64,000 bases of DNA, taken from contig JAGVSM010000182.1 in NCBI GenBank assembly GCA_022494885.1, forward strand, positions 36,503 to 100,502. The letters are read 5' to 3'. Numbering within the stretch: the stretch's first letter is position 1; each line of letters opens with the position of its first letter. Of the stretch, positions 32,050 to 42,579 are shown one piece after another. The translations under genes and the position numbers were made by a program. A model generated the notes under the pieces. It was not told the DNA's origin, did not search any database, and worked only from the letters and a program-made list of their open reading frames with translations. Origin of the DNA: Micrasema longulum (taxonomy: Eukaryota > Arthropoda > Insecta > Trichoptera > Brachycentridae).

Positions 32050-33118
32050 AAAACCAAAAGCTTTTCTGTGCATTTGTCGATCTGCAGAAAGCGTTTGATG
32101 GAGTTAACAGAGAAAAAATATGGAAGGTATTATCAGAGTATGGAGTAGCCGGAAATCTGACACGAGCTTTTGCTTCTCTGTATAAAGACAGTACAGCATG
32201 TGTTAGGGTAAATGGATCATACACATCGTGGTTTGACATTCACAAAGGAGGCAAGCAGAGATGTGTGTTGTCACTATAGATGTTCAACATGTATATCGAT
32301 AACTGCATGAAAGAACCGTAAGGTTTAAGAAGCAAAAATGGATGATTTAAGTGTCAATTGTCTTTCGTACGCTGATGATGCTGTGCTTTTTACTAACAAC
32401 AAAGTGGAACTGCAATTCTTGGTAACAAAAGTCTACGGTGTATGCAAGGGAAGCAATTTGCTGATGAATGTCGATAAATCGAATGTGATGGTTTTTGAAA
32501 GAAATGAAAGTATGACTAAATGTGAAATCACTGTGAATGGAGTGAATGGTGCACTTAAATTAACCTTGGCAAATAAATGTTTATTGCAAGAGGCAAAATA
32601 AGCAGTTCACAATGCAGTCCTGGTCCCGATCCTCATGTTTGGGAACAAAGTATGGACTTGGAAAAACAGGGATGAAATAAGGCAAAATTCAGTCGAAATA
32701 CGATCTCTCAGGCAAATGTGTGGTAAAACTATCCACGATAGATGCACAAATGTTGAGTTCCGTACATTATGTAAGGCTGATAAAAGCATTATCGACAAAA
32801 TCAAGAAAGGAACTCTGCGCTAGTTTGGACATGTAGAGCGAATAGACAGCGAAAGAACGGCTAAGAATATTTACAATGAAAATGTTAATGGATGCAGAAA
32901 TAGAGGAAGGCCGAGAAAGATGTGGTATGAGCACATCCAACAAATACTTGAAGATGGACATGTCAAAAGTCGGAATAATCGGCGCGCGTGCATGAGCAGA
33001 TGTATGAATGTAGAGGAAGCGAGATTTGTATGCAAATATAGGGCGATGTGGCGTTCTCCTCTCATCCTCTCTACCTACCCTTATGGGGAAACGGCGTGAT
33101 GATTTGTTGTTGTTGCTG
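32050..33118 (+). pseudogene. RTE-like non-LTR retrotransposon with RT core (most complete copy)
   Basis: From the N side it reads CAFVDLQKAFDGVNREKIW (RT motif A with catalytic Asp), GVAGNLTRAFASLYKDSTAC, a decayed KGGKQRCVLSL stop, MFNMYID, then NCLSYADDAVLF (motif C, YADD), NLLMNVDKSNVMVF. The C-terminal region shared with the other copies follows: EIRSLRQMCGKT, DRCTNVEFRTLCKAD, IIDKIKKGTLR, stop, FGHVERID, RGRPRKMWYEHIQQ, STYPYGETA and a stop. At least four in-frame stops and one frameshift make it dead. It is 5'-truncated in the RT fingers. The stop at about 33100 is followed immediately by GATTTG(TTG)n. Confidence 0.85.
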
Positions 33119-33119
33119 A

Positions 33120-33640
33120 AAAAAACTTTGAGCTAGACGCACGTCAATTTGAGTTGTAATTGTAATAAACCGGGATGTGGGACTGTGTAAGTGCGTAAAA
33201 TACTTAGCGTTGACGGCCCGCGAGTTTGTGACTTGGACCTTCAATTGGAAACCTAATCAGGCTAATCATCTTTCTTCCAACCCTTCAATTACCTCGATAC
33301 GCTACATTTGAAATAGCAAATATTAGCCTAATGCCCTCATATCTGGTGTTAATAACGGTAAATTGAAATGAAAGGACGTATTTGTTGGAATGAGTTTGTT
33401 TTTATTATATTTGAAATAACGAAGTAGGCGTTTAGGTTGGGCTACATTTAAGTATATAGGTTGCTATGTTAGACTTTTGATTTACTTTCTGAACTCTGAT
33501 CAAAATGTCGCATCTTCTCCATGGGTGACGCTACCCTTTTTGATGACAATGGGATACTGACTGTCTCCGCAAGTGCATGTTCACAACAATTGTTATTTAT
33601 GGGTACTTGCACCGCGCACTTATAAGTTATTTACATAGTT
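33120..33640. other. Stretch with an R3/R4-associated segment
   Basis: Bases 33155-33240 resemble 19385-19475. I recognise nothing else. Confidence 0.35.
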
Positions 33641-33645
33641 TTACA

Positions 33646-33835
33646 GGTGGCCTCCGTGGCGTAGCGGTTAAGATGCCTGACTTACACGCGAAAGATCTCG
33701 AGTTAGATTTCCAGTGAGAGCAAAGTAAATTAAATAGGATTTTTCTGTAGCCAGGGTGTTCTATGCTGTAATCCACCACTGTTATTGGACCACCCGGGCT
33801 GTTGCAGTGCAACTAAAAAAGGAAATACATGTGAC
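33646..33835 (+). repeat. tRNA-derived SINE, family C
   Basis: The tRNA-like head GTGGCCTCCGTGGCGTAGCG, GTTAAGATGCC holds a good A box (TGGCGTAGCGGTTAAGATGC). The B box is degenerate (GAGTTAGATTTCC in place of GGTTCGATTCC). The body includes GTTATTGGACCACCCGGG. Only one copy is in the window. It is not a functional tRNA: acceptor and T arms do not pair. Confidence 0.6.
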
Positions 33836-34094
33836 TTTTTTTAAGTAACGAAATCCATCCCGTCGTCACGCGCAACTATCCAAGTGCCCTGTTCAAACTA
33901 TCATCCTTGCGAGCCTAACCGCGAGAATAAGCGAACAATAAGATGGTAGACCCCAGCGAGCGTCTGTTGTCATTTTGTATTGGAGTTCAGAGCATATAAA
34001 TAACATTTAGTTTTATTTATTTTGAAAAATGGTATCAGACAAATGTTTTCTGCGACTTACTAGCAGTTGTGTAGCGCATTCTAACAAATTCGGC

Positions 34095-34390
34095 CTCATT
34101 TATTTATTTTATTTATTTATCTTATTCCCATAAACGCTCGGAGGGCCTTTACAAGTATGGTACATAGATAAAATATATAAAGCGAGAAATAAAATACAGC
34201 ATTTGGTACATTCAAATACATACTCGTATTTCTATACATAACAAGTAAGAATATAAAGATGATATGATGTACATAAATATTGTTAAACATTTAAATTAAT
34301 CAATATACCCAGTAAAAAAATATAAACATAAAATTGTTGCTACACTGATCCACAGTTGTAAGCGGTGGAAAAGAAAATAATAAACAAATT
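34095..34390 (-). repeat. LINE 3' UTR fragment
   Basis: It is related to 7445-7735. On the minus strand the tail is (ATAAATAAAT) at 34098-34121, preceded by a CCTCCGAGCGTTTATG hairpin-like segment. It lies directly 3' of the DDE transposase relic, so it probably inserted there. Confidence 0.55.
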
Positions 34391-34394
34391 ATTT

Positions 34395-34640
34395 ACATGC
34401 TTCAAATTTCCGAAACGGGGGTTGTTATATTGGCTTCCCATATTTCAAGAGTTGTTGGTTTGTTTCCATAAACAAAGGACTTAACGTAGCCCCATCCAAT
34501 GGCGTCAAATCACAGGATCTTGGGGACCAATTATTAACGGGGCCGATTTCGGAAATAATGTTGTCGCCAAATTGTCACTCAATAAATTCATTGTTTCACG
34601 AAAAGCTCTATGCAATGAGGAATTCCAGCCCAACCCGGAA
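34395..34640 (-). pseudogene. Tc1/mariner-superfamily DDE transposase fragment (frameshifted)
   Basis: The minus strand reads FGDNIISEIGPVNNWSPRSC, DLTPLD, then after a +1 frameshift GWGYVKSFVYGNKPTTLEIW, EANITTPVSEI. The W.PRSCDLTPLD..LWGYVKS.VY..KP.TL block is the C-terminal catalytic region of a known DDE_3-type transposase family, with the third acidic residue in the DLTPLD segment. The frameshift lies near 34494-34498 and there are upstream stops (near 34580-34615). Only about 70 codons remain. No HTH or terminal repeat could be tied to it. Confidence 0.7.
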
Positions 34641-34659
34641 TTAAATTTTAAAAATGTTT

Positions 34660-35380
34660 TCGTGTACACGTGAATATTTAAAAATTTTGAAGTAGGATGA
34701 AATATCTCAAAAACGCACGCAAAAATAAATAAAAAATGTTAAAAATAGTATTCATTTTAAAATCGTAAATAATGACGTCACTCCGTATATCTACGTGTAG
34801 TATTTCCGTTTTCCGCTTTCCCCCGCAACGTTTTGACCATAGAAAAAAAAGAGTGTTATTTGTATTATTTGACATTTCAACCAGAGATTATTTATGATTA
34901 TGTCATTTTTCTAGGTTTTTCTAAATCGAAACGTTCGTAAAAACAACCATAACATAGAAATGAGCAAATTACGATCAACTAAATGAAGTAGTCAAAGCAA
35001 TATTCCATAGATTCTTGTCAGGTCAGTGAAAGTAAGAACGCCAACCGTTTCATGACGTCGCCACTGAAAAGTGACGCACTGATTACAGTCATTTGGCGCG
35101 GTATTTGATAAATGTAACTTTAAAAAAATCATATCTTTGTAAATAACGCACAAAAATATATAAATATATATATTTGCTTAGTTAAATAGTACGCTAAAAG
35201 AAAATAAATAAATTAGAAAACAGTGGAATTCCTCATTGGCAAAGTGAACACTGATTTTTTAAATAAATTTCTGCAACAAGCAAACGTAGTTCGAGTCTAG
35301 TGTCCCATTATTAAACTGAGCACAAAAAAATGTAATTATTTACTTGATAGGAAACAGTATAAACAATCAAAAGTTATTGC
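34660..35380. other. Stretch without recognisable genes
   Basis: No motif is seen. A 65-codon reverse frame at 34678-34875 is not supported. Confidence 0.3.
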
Positions 35381-35384
35381 TGGA

Positions 35385-35565
35385 ATGATAAGCTCGATTC
35401 CTGCCTAAGTTGACATGAAATTTTGATTTAAAACGTGGATTTACAGTCATATTCCATTGTCCCTGGACTGGTTTGCATCTGAAATAAAGACCTAATACTT
35501 TGTTTTTATGCAAACAGATAATAGAAATACGTTTCATTAGGTGTAACGATGCAGTGCCTGTACCA
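35385..35565 (+). repeat. SINE family B fragment
   Basis: It has the remnant GCTCGATTCCTGCCTAAGTT, GACATGAAATTTTGATTTAA, TTCCATTGTCCCTGGACTGG and end AACGATGCAGTGCCTGTACC. The A box is lost. Confidence 0.6.
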
Positions 35566-35861
35566 CAATGTTAAAACTTTGTGTAAAAAACCCAATGACG
35601 TATTGTATAGACTATATACTTATTAATACTTTTTTTTGGATTTAAAAAAAAACTATTTTCATATGGCGAAATAATATAGTATACAATTAGGAATGTATGT
35701 ATTAGAAAAAATATTTATAAGTTATCCTTAATAGTACAGTACAATACAATGTGTATATTTTCCAAAATTAGTTTTTTGTTACATCTATCTATGTAGGTAA
35801 ACCCGTACCAAGGTAGACGCAAGTTGTATGTGTATGGTGCGGTATCGGTAGGGTATAGTAC

Positions 35862-36412
35862 CCAACAACAACAACAACAACAAACCATCACGCCGTTTCC
35901 CCGTAGGAGTAGGCAGAGAGGATAAAACGCCATAACACTCTATCTTGGCATACAGACCTCGCTTCCTCTACATTCATACATTTTCTCATGCACGCACGCC
36001 GATTATTCCTACTTTTGACATGTCCATCTTCAAGTATTTGATAGACTTGATCGTGCCATGTCTTTCTCGATCTTCCTCGTTTTCTGCATCCATCAACATT
36101 TGCATCGTAGATCCTTTTAGCCGTTCTTTCGCTATCCATTCGCTCTACATGTCCAAACCAACGCAGCACCCCTTTCTTGATTCTGTCAATAATGCATGTC
36201 TCAGCCTTACACACTTCACGGATCTCGACATCTGTGCACCTATCATACATCGTTTTACCACACATTCGCCTGAGGGATCGCATTTCGACAGCATTCAACC
36301 TACTTTCATAATTATTTTTCCAATTCCATACTTCGCTCCCATACATTAGAGTTGGAACTAGAACTCCGTTGTGAACTGCTAGTTTAGCCTCCTGCGATAA
36401 ACATTTGTTTGC
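35862..36412 (-). pseudogene. RTE-like C-terminal fragment, best preserved frame (R4)
   Basis: About 175 codons are open without a stop: LANKCLSQEAKLAVHNGVLV, PTLMYGSEVWNW, LNAVEMRSLRRMCGKTMYDR, EVCKAETCIIDRIKKGVLRW, FGHVERMDSERTAKRIYDAN, GRSRKTWHDQVYQILEDGHV, CMNVEEARSVCQD, SAYSYGETA, stop. The tail is (TTG)n, seen as (CAA)n at 35862-35881, two bases after the stop. It is 5'-truncated at about 36412, where small GTATCGTTTGCCAACTTATA duplications occur. Intact frame suggests the youngest of the RTE-like copies. The long open frame continuing to 36976 is chance. Confidence 0.85.
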
Positions 36413-36509
36413 CAACTTATATCGTATCGTTTGCCAACTTATATCGCAACTTATATCGTATCGCAAGAAACGACAGCAAGGCGATCCACGATTTACAAAT
36501 ATTTTTTTT

Positions 36510-36554
36510 ATTCGCCCAAATGAGAGCGGGTGGTCCGCTGTCATTTGGGCGAAT
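36510..36554. repeat. Strong hairpin
   Basis: The arms ATTCGCCCAAATGA and TCATTTGGGCGAAT are perfect, and the loop contains a second AGCGG/CCGCT pair. A/T runs flank both sides (ATATTTTTTTT and AATATAAAAATAT). The structure is 45 bp in total, much stronger than neighbouring AT-rich inverted repeats. Confidence 0.8.
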
Positions 36555-36889
36555 ATAAAAATATCAGCGTACATATCTGCAGTAAAAAAATAATTTTGCA
36601 GTAATAATATACTATATTTGTCCAAGAGCCACATCGCCACAGCTCTTAAAAGCCTCTGTAGTGGTTTTATGTATCTAATTGACGAAGGTAGTATTCCTTT
36701 ACAGTAGTGTTGGCGCTGGGCCGATGTGGTCCTTAGTTTGGGAACAATGAGGGATTTGTTTCTGTTAGCTTTCGTATGGTGTGAATGGACGGTATATTTC
36801 TGCGTAGGGGTGGTTTTGTGTATAAATACAAGTATACATTTATATAGCGTAAAGGTTGTGAAAACGAGTAACACAGAAATCCAAACTAA

Positions 36890-37420
36890 GAACATACAAA
36901 TTACAACAGGGGTGGAGAATACCTTAGAAAAGGGAATATGGAAGTCTAAGCATTTACAGGGCTTATGACTTGTCATTGGCTGGTTTAATGATTTTATTTT
37001 TTATTTTTTTTCTTTTATTCAGGATACATACAGTACAGTTACAAAGTTTAATATTTTACACAATTAGACTTAATTCTAATGGACTAGTGAAGTTTCCATA
37101 TTAAAAAGCAATTATATGTAAGGTTAATTATGAAAGCATAAAAAAGAGAAGGAAAAAGAAAACATAAATGAAAGTTGTTTGAAAATTAAAATTTAAGTGA
37201 AAAAAAGATATTTTAAGGTTTGTAGTTTGTAGTGAGTATTTACAAATGGAAATAATATTAAAAATAAAGAAAATTTGTAAGAGTAATTAAAAATTAAGAA
37301 TGGAAATAAAGAATGAAAAACATGCTCAGATGGCTGGTTAGTCTTAATGACTCTCGAGGGGGTGAAATCCAGTCTTTTGTTGACAAACATTTAGACAAAC
37401 TCAAATATTGTAACAAAGTA
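36890..37420 (+). mobile_element. Foldback element FB6 interrupted by AT-rich insertion
   Basis: The left arm AAATTACAACAGGGGTGGAG...TTACAGGGCTTATGAC ends at GGCTGGTTTAATG near 36990. The right outer arm GGCTGGTTAGTCTTAATGAC, TCTCGAGGGGGTGAAATCC...CAAATATTGTAACAAAG begins near 37330. About 340 bp of AT-rich DNA lies between. It begins T-rich (TTTTATTTTTTATTTTTTTT) and looks like the tail of a minus-strand retroelement. Confidence 0.6.
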
Positions 37421-37429
37421 CCTACGCAC

Positions 37430-39420
37430 AATACGAGTATATCTCTTTTTTTCACGAATGTTTGCGTATACATCGTGATTTCATATTTTATTTCCTGTTG
37501 TTGAGGGTATGGGGATCAGAGAGTGAGAGACAAGGATGTGTTGTTGTCTGTGGCCACAGTGCCCAATGAACCTATATAAGGGCGCGTAACATGTCACTCG
37601 CCCTTCTCTACCCTCACCAGTATTTTTAACAGTAAAATAAATAAAAGAATAAACACACAAATGTATTTTCAGTTTTATAAAATATAGGCGAATTATAGAA
37701 AAACAAATTGGAATAACCCTGCAATGAAAAATACACAGGTGAATATTTAAAAGTAATAACAATGCAAATTTATAGCCATTTGGCAGGTTGGTTAGGTTAA
37801 AATTCCAATGTTATTATATAGAATATTTATAAAACAACTGTGTAATATGTATAGATATATTGTTATTATATTATTTCAAAATTTTGTAATAGAACACTGT
37901 ATGTTAATTGTATTTATAATTATGTTTATAAAAGGCATTTGTGCCGTGTATACACTAATAAATAAATAAATAAATAAAATAAATTTTCGACCTAAGTACG
38001 GCCCATTGTTATGCTGCGAACTGTAGCCAACTTAATACCCAATAGTCATAGAATGGTTTTCTTACGTTTGGGCTCCTCTATAGTTTGGCGCATTATTACT
38101 CTGAGGGTAAAATGCATATATTTCATTGTACGTCATTGAAAAAAACCTTAGTCTTTATTTGCGTTATGTCATTCAATATTTTACAACAACGCGTTCTAGG
38201 GTTTTTTCCCAATAGATTGAACGCATAAATTCTAACATTCTTGGCCGTTAATTCTCGGTGTGAGTGTACAGAAGACAACCAATTTGTATGTATCAATTTA
38301 TAGTGTAGCAGACTAAACGTTCCCTCGTCTGTAATTTTGCGTGCAAATGTGAGAAAATAGCCTCGTTAGTAATATTTATAAGGCAATTCGTATAAAGGTC
38401 GGCTAGTTGGGTCAATAAATGTATTTTATATTTGAAATGGTAGCTCCTATTTTACACTTAGTTACTAACTGCAAGTTCGTATTATTCCCATGACGCCTTT
38501 TTTAATTACTCGTAGTTTTACTTGCTATCGGAAAATTCTGTCTTGATTAAAGAAAATAATTAATTAATTCGCATTTACTCGAAACGTGGTGCTGAGATTC
38601 TAGATGCAAGAATCTTTGAAGAGGAATATTTTTTATCACTTTTAATGAGATTAATGCCATTTGGGAATAGGGAATATATGTATGTACTTGTACAACTATT
38701 TCTAGATAGGTTCTTTTCTTAGTGAGAAAGTAGCATTTTTGATTCTCATTTATCTGTGGTTTGGATCTAAACTGTTTTACGTGTTTGATAACGAATATGA
38801 ATTAAAATAAACATTACCAGTATATAAATAGTGATGATAGACATTGTCTCATATTAATTTATTTATTTTACATAATAAGGAAATATCACATACTACGAAT
38901 ACTGATTAAAATATGTGAAATGGATTAAGAATAATTAATTGTATTTTCAAAATACATATGAATATTGTGGAGAAATATTTTCAAACATAAATTTTAAAAG
39001 GGATTTTTTTTAAATACGTCGCTAGAAAAACGCGACATGTTTGGTATTGATAGTTGTGACGTCAAGATACGTAATAATTTTCTAAACAAATTTGAATTGC
39101 CAGGAACAAATGTGAAGTGAAGTATTAGAGTCGTGAGCAATGAAATGACCATTTTTGCGAAAATTCAAAATTACGAATTTAAAAATATATTTTGTGCTAC
39201 TAATAATCAGCAACTTTTTTTCTGGACAGTATTTTATAGACCTTTATGACTAAAAATGTGGCTAAAAAAGTTACATTTCCCTATTGTATTACACTAAATT
39301 TGACTTATTTGCACCTTTTTCATTGTTTCGCAAACAGAACATATTGTATGTATTATTTATTATGATAAATGCCGATTTTTAGCACTGAACTGTATGTATG
39401 TGTATACAGAATAGCCAAAC
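37430..39420. other. Long stretch with one LINE tail
   Basis: A LINE 3' end on the plus strand lies at 37925-37982 (GGCATTTGTGCC, AATAAATAAATAAATAAA). The remainder, including 37980-39420, shows no gene, SINE box or shared repeat that I can support. Confidence 0.45.
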
Positions 39421-39427
39421 CAAAGAA

Positions 39428-40218
39428 TTAAGAATAGTCCAGAAAACGCATACGAGCATCAAACAGAAGGCGACTAAACTACTCATAAATGAGTAGGTTT
39501 ACGTTTTGACCCATTAGTTTCTTTGTAGACGTCGCTCAGTACGCAACTCCTGATTTGAATTCAACTATACCGTTTTGTGTCCTTTTAAAGTGTAGAAATA
39601 CTGCTAAGATCTCAAAGAAACGGAATGATATCACATTTCATGTGTAATTAGCAAATAAATGTGTAAGTAGTAAATGCATTACTTAAAAATTGAACTATTT
39701 TTCCATCTGTCAGATTGTTAAAGAAACAAAATGGACATTTCGTTAATGTTGCCAGGGTAGTAAATTTTTTTACCCTACTTTGCTCATCTAATGAGAGAAC
39801 TAATAAAAATTAGACCTCGGATAAAACAACTCTGTGGTGGATATTTGACCGACATTGTCTTTAAAACATCAAATATTATTTATCATGATTTCGAAGTTTC
39901 CGTTTTATGTAAAATAAAATTTGTTTTATATTTTAAGTTTAATGTTTATTAATTCAATTACCCTTATTAAATGACCCTTTACCTATCTACTCTGTTGCGT
40001 CAATTAATATTTCCGCGTGCACAATTAAATTTTAGAGAAATTAACAGATTGCTTTTTTTTACCTTACATTTGTGTTTTGATTATATTTTTTCCCATCGTG
40101 CAACATAACGCGGTGACATCACGAATGCGCGCGGCGAAAGTGGGACATAGTGAGGGATTTTTGGACACAGTCCGATGTATTCAAACATGATTCTACGCTT
40201 CTTCTGGACTATTATTTA
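39428..40218 (+). mobile_element. TTAA-bounded non-autonomous element, copy 2
   Basis: It is 791 bp and collinear with 3352-4095. It adds a segment around 40020-40070 (CGTGCACAATTAAATTTTAG) that copy 1 lacks and copy 3 has, so copy 1 carries a deletion. The right TTAA is mutated (ATTATTTA). Confidence 0.75.
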
Positions 40219-40219
40219 T

Positions 40220-40715
40220 CCTATGAGTCAAACACATATTTTTTAAATTGACGTTAAGCCCCCCGACATGATTGACATAAAATATTTATTTAAACGGATT
40301 TTTTTACAAAAAAACGTATTATCCCCACATACAAAGCCTAGCGGCTTATGTGATAATAGCGGTATATATGAATGTGTATATATAAGTGGTCTGTATTTAA
40401 AAAAAGTTTAATTAACTTATGCGATGCGATGAGATTTGCGGTAGCATATGTCAACTGTAATCACAAAGTTGACTGGGGAAGATGGACTAGGATGTGATAA
40501 CCACCAACATGTACCTGGCTTTATTTTCCTTCCTGCGGCGCTTTCCTGTGAGGTCGAGGTCAAACGACCTCGACCTTTAACACCATGAGTATAATGGCTT
40601 TCTAGACTTGAATAAAATGTAAGGACCATCAGTCTTCTTAATCTTCACATTCGTTTGAAAATACCACATCGGTGTTTGAATGAACAAATAAAATATTAAA
40701 ATTACGAGTTACTAT
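40220..40715. other. Stretch without recognisable genes
   Basis: GAGGTCGAGGTCAAACGACC followed by TCGACCTT at about 40552-40577 forms a short palindrome. The reverse frame 40417-40629 has no motif. Confidence 0.35.
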
Positions 40716-40717
40716 TT

Positions 40718-40818
40718 AAACCAGCCAACGACAGATCATAAACCCTGTAAATGACTTAACATGTGTATACACTTCTCAAAAATAGTCCCTATCTCTTTTG
40801 TAATGCCTTAAAATAATA
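40718..40818 (+). mobile_element. Foldback element FB7 (right arm only)
   Basis: AAACCAGCCAACGACAGATC, ATAAACCCTGTAAATGAC, then CTCAAAAATAGTCCCTATCT match the right inner arm of the family. Confidence 0.6.
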
Positions 40819-40819
40819 T

Positions 40820-41330
40820 ATTGATATTTCTAACTTATGTATTTCTAGAGACGCACAGAATACGGATTTTTTAAACCAAACCGCATACAAACATTATTAT
40901 TTGGTTTTGCACTTATCGAACTGAATATTTGGCCGATTGATTCGGTTCATTACAAACGTGGTTTTTCGCTCTGAACCGATTTGTACAGGTTCGATAAGCG
41001 CCAGGCGAAATGTTTAATACATCAAACTTTGAATAAATGTTGATTGTATGCTTAAACTTTATTTTATGATTATTTTTTACAAGCTTAAGTCTTACTATAA
41101 TATTTGTAAGACGCGATACGAATTGGAGAGCGAATGGGAGCGCACGCTTCCGAATGGCTGACCCCTGAGTCAACGAGCCAGGAATAACAATATTAATTTG
41201 ATTTTACCATTAAAACGCTGGATTAGCGGTTTTGATAAAGTCACTCACTTCCGCTTGCATGCAGTCTCATTCGCTGGCCTACTAGACCTACCTACTAGGT
41301 ATGTGTCCGTATTTTTAATAGTTTAAATAT
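40820..41330. other. Stretch without recognisable genes
   Basis: The sequence is moderately GC-rich around 40910-41230 with no repeat match. The reverse frame 40913-41173 has no recognised domain. Confidence 0.3.
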
Positions 41331-41334
41331 TCGT

Positions 41335-41560
41335 TTTCTTTATTAATAAAATATAAACATTTGGGTTCTTACGATTTACCTCAATATTTCAATATTGGTG
41401 GCCATTTTCAACGAGTTGTTAACTTATTTATTGTGTATTAACTCACTATTAAGAAATGAAAATCCAGTTTTAGTAAAGCGGGGTGCAAGCTTCGGACCTT
41501 TGATCCGTGAGTCCACGATACTAGCCACAAGACCATAAGCCGATTCGAACTATATTTATT
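41335..41560 (-). repeat. tRNA-derived SINE, family A
   Basis: It has B-box region GTGCAAGCTTCGGACC (changed), A-box side CTAGCCACAAGACC reversed, and the body GTGGCCATTTTCAACGAGTT. It is more decayed than the copy at 7738-7952. Foldback element FB8 begins immediately beside its tRNA-like head. Confidence 0.7.
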
Positions 41561-41561
41561 T

Positions 41562-42285
41562 CAACAATGTTTGATTATGTCCAAATGCTTGCAGACTGGC
41601 TAGATTTCCTCCCTAGGGAGTTGTTCGTATTTAAATTTATTTCAACAGAGAGGGAAAAAGTTTTCGAGAAGAGAATATGGAAGTCTAGGCATTTACAGTG
41701 GGCTTAAGGACCTGTCATTGGTTGGTTTATGGCCACTTTACACAATTGTGTAACATCTCACCATCTGCCCATGTTTGAACATCCACATTTCCCCAACTCT
41801 TCCATCTGTTACTCTTTGTGAAGTAAAAAGAGCTGAAACCTTTATCACGTGGCAGGATTCATCCGGCTGAACCAAATCACCTACTAGGTAAACGTGCCTG
41901 GAAACAATTTTCCAATTTTTATACTTCTCTTTACCAGGTAGTAATTCAACAATGTTTGATTATGTCCAAATGCTTGCAGACTGGCTGGATTTCCTCCCTA
42001 GGGAGTTGTTCGTATTTAAATTTATTTCAACAGAGAGGGAAAAAGTTTTCGAGAAGGGAAACGTGATAAAGGTTTCAGCTCTTTTACTTCACAAAAGTCA
42101 ACAGATGGAAGAGTTGAGGAAATGTGGATGTTCAAACATGGGCAGAATGGTGAATGTTACACAGTGTGTGTAAAGTGGCCACTTAAACCAGCCAATGACA
42201 GGTCATAAGCCCTGTAAATGCCTAGACTTCCATATTCCCTTCTCGAAAACTTTTTCCCTTTCTGTTGAAATAAATTTATATTTAT
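41562..42285 (+). mobile_element. Foldback element FB8 (composite with direct and inverted copies)
   Basis: A 110-bp block (CAACAATGTTTGATTATGTC, CAAATGCTTGCAGACTGGCT, CAACAGAGAGGGAAAAAGTT, TTCGAGAAG) occurs at 41566-41675 and again, almost identical, at 41948-42060. The core follows each block: forward after the first and reverse after the second. The structure is therefore a large imperfect palindrome closed by CCTTCTCGAAAACTTTTTCCC at about 42240. The 73-codon frame at 41952-42173 follows repeat sequence and is not considered coding. The composite is probably two elements joined in head-to-head orientation. Confidence 0.7.
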
Positions 42286-42332
42286 TTCAACTATATTAAA
42301 TCTGTGCAACAACGTTTTCTAAGAAAAGTGGT

Positions 42333-42575
42333 ATGGTTGCTCGAATTACAAAAGGTGGTTATTTCTATTTTAAAATAGACCAATCTCTTAATCTGTCTTT
42401 ATTGGAGAAACTTATAAAAGAGATGGACCTTCTATCCATTTATGAAATACTTAATGCTATAAGTAATGTCCCATCTCTGTTGCAATCAATTTCTTTATAT
42501 GTCCCAACCTTGTCAACAGAAGTCGAAATTTGCTATTTATCAAATTTTCTAATGGAAACTTTTGTTGTTATGTCC
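42333..42575 (+). other. Unidentified open frame in a dispersed repeat
   Basis: The frame MVARITKGGYFYFKIDQSLN...SNFLMETFVVMSQ is open for about 80 codons and has protein-like composition. I do not recognise it. Its 3' part (42515-42575) and the sequence at 43126-43225 together match 61668-61830, so it is part of a repeat interrupted by a LINE. Confidence 0.3.
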
Positions 42576-42579
42576 CAAT

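Noticed and set aside
36412..36976. N-terminal 190 codons of the 362-codon reverse frame
   Set aside because: They cover the hairpin at 36510, AT-rich DNA and foldback FB6, with no protein motif; only the last 175 codons are RTE-like.
41952..42173. 73-codon frame in foldback FB8 as a gene
   Set aside because: It is repeat sequence and other copies (for example 58245-58555) are broken in this frame.
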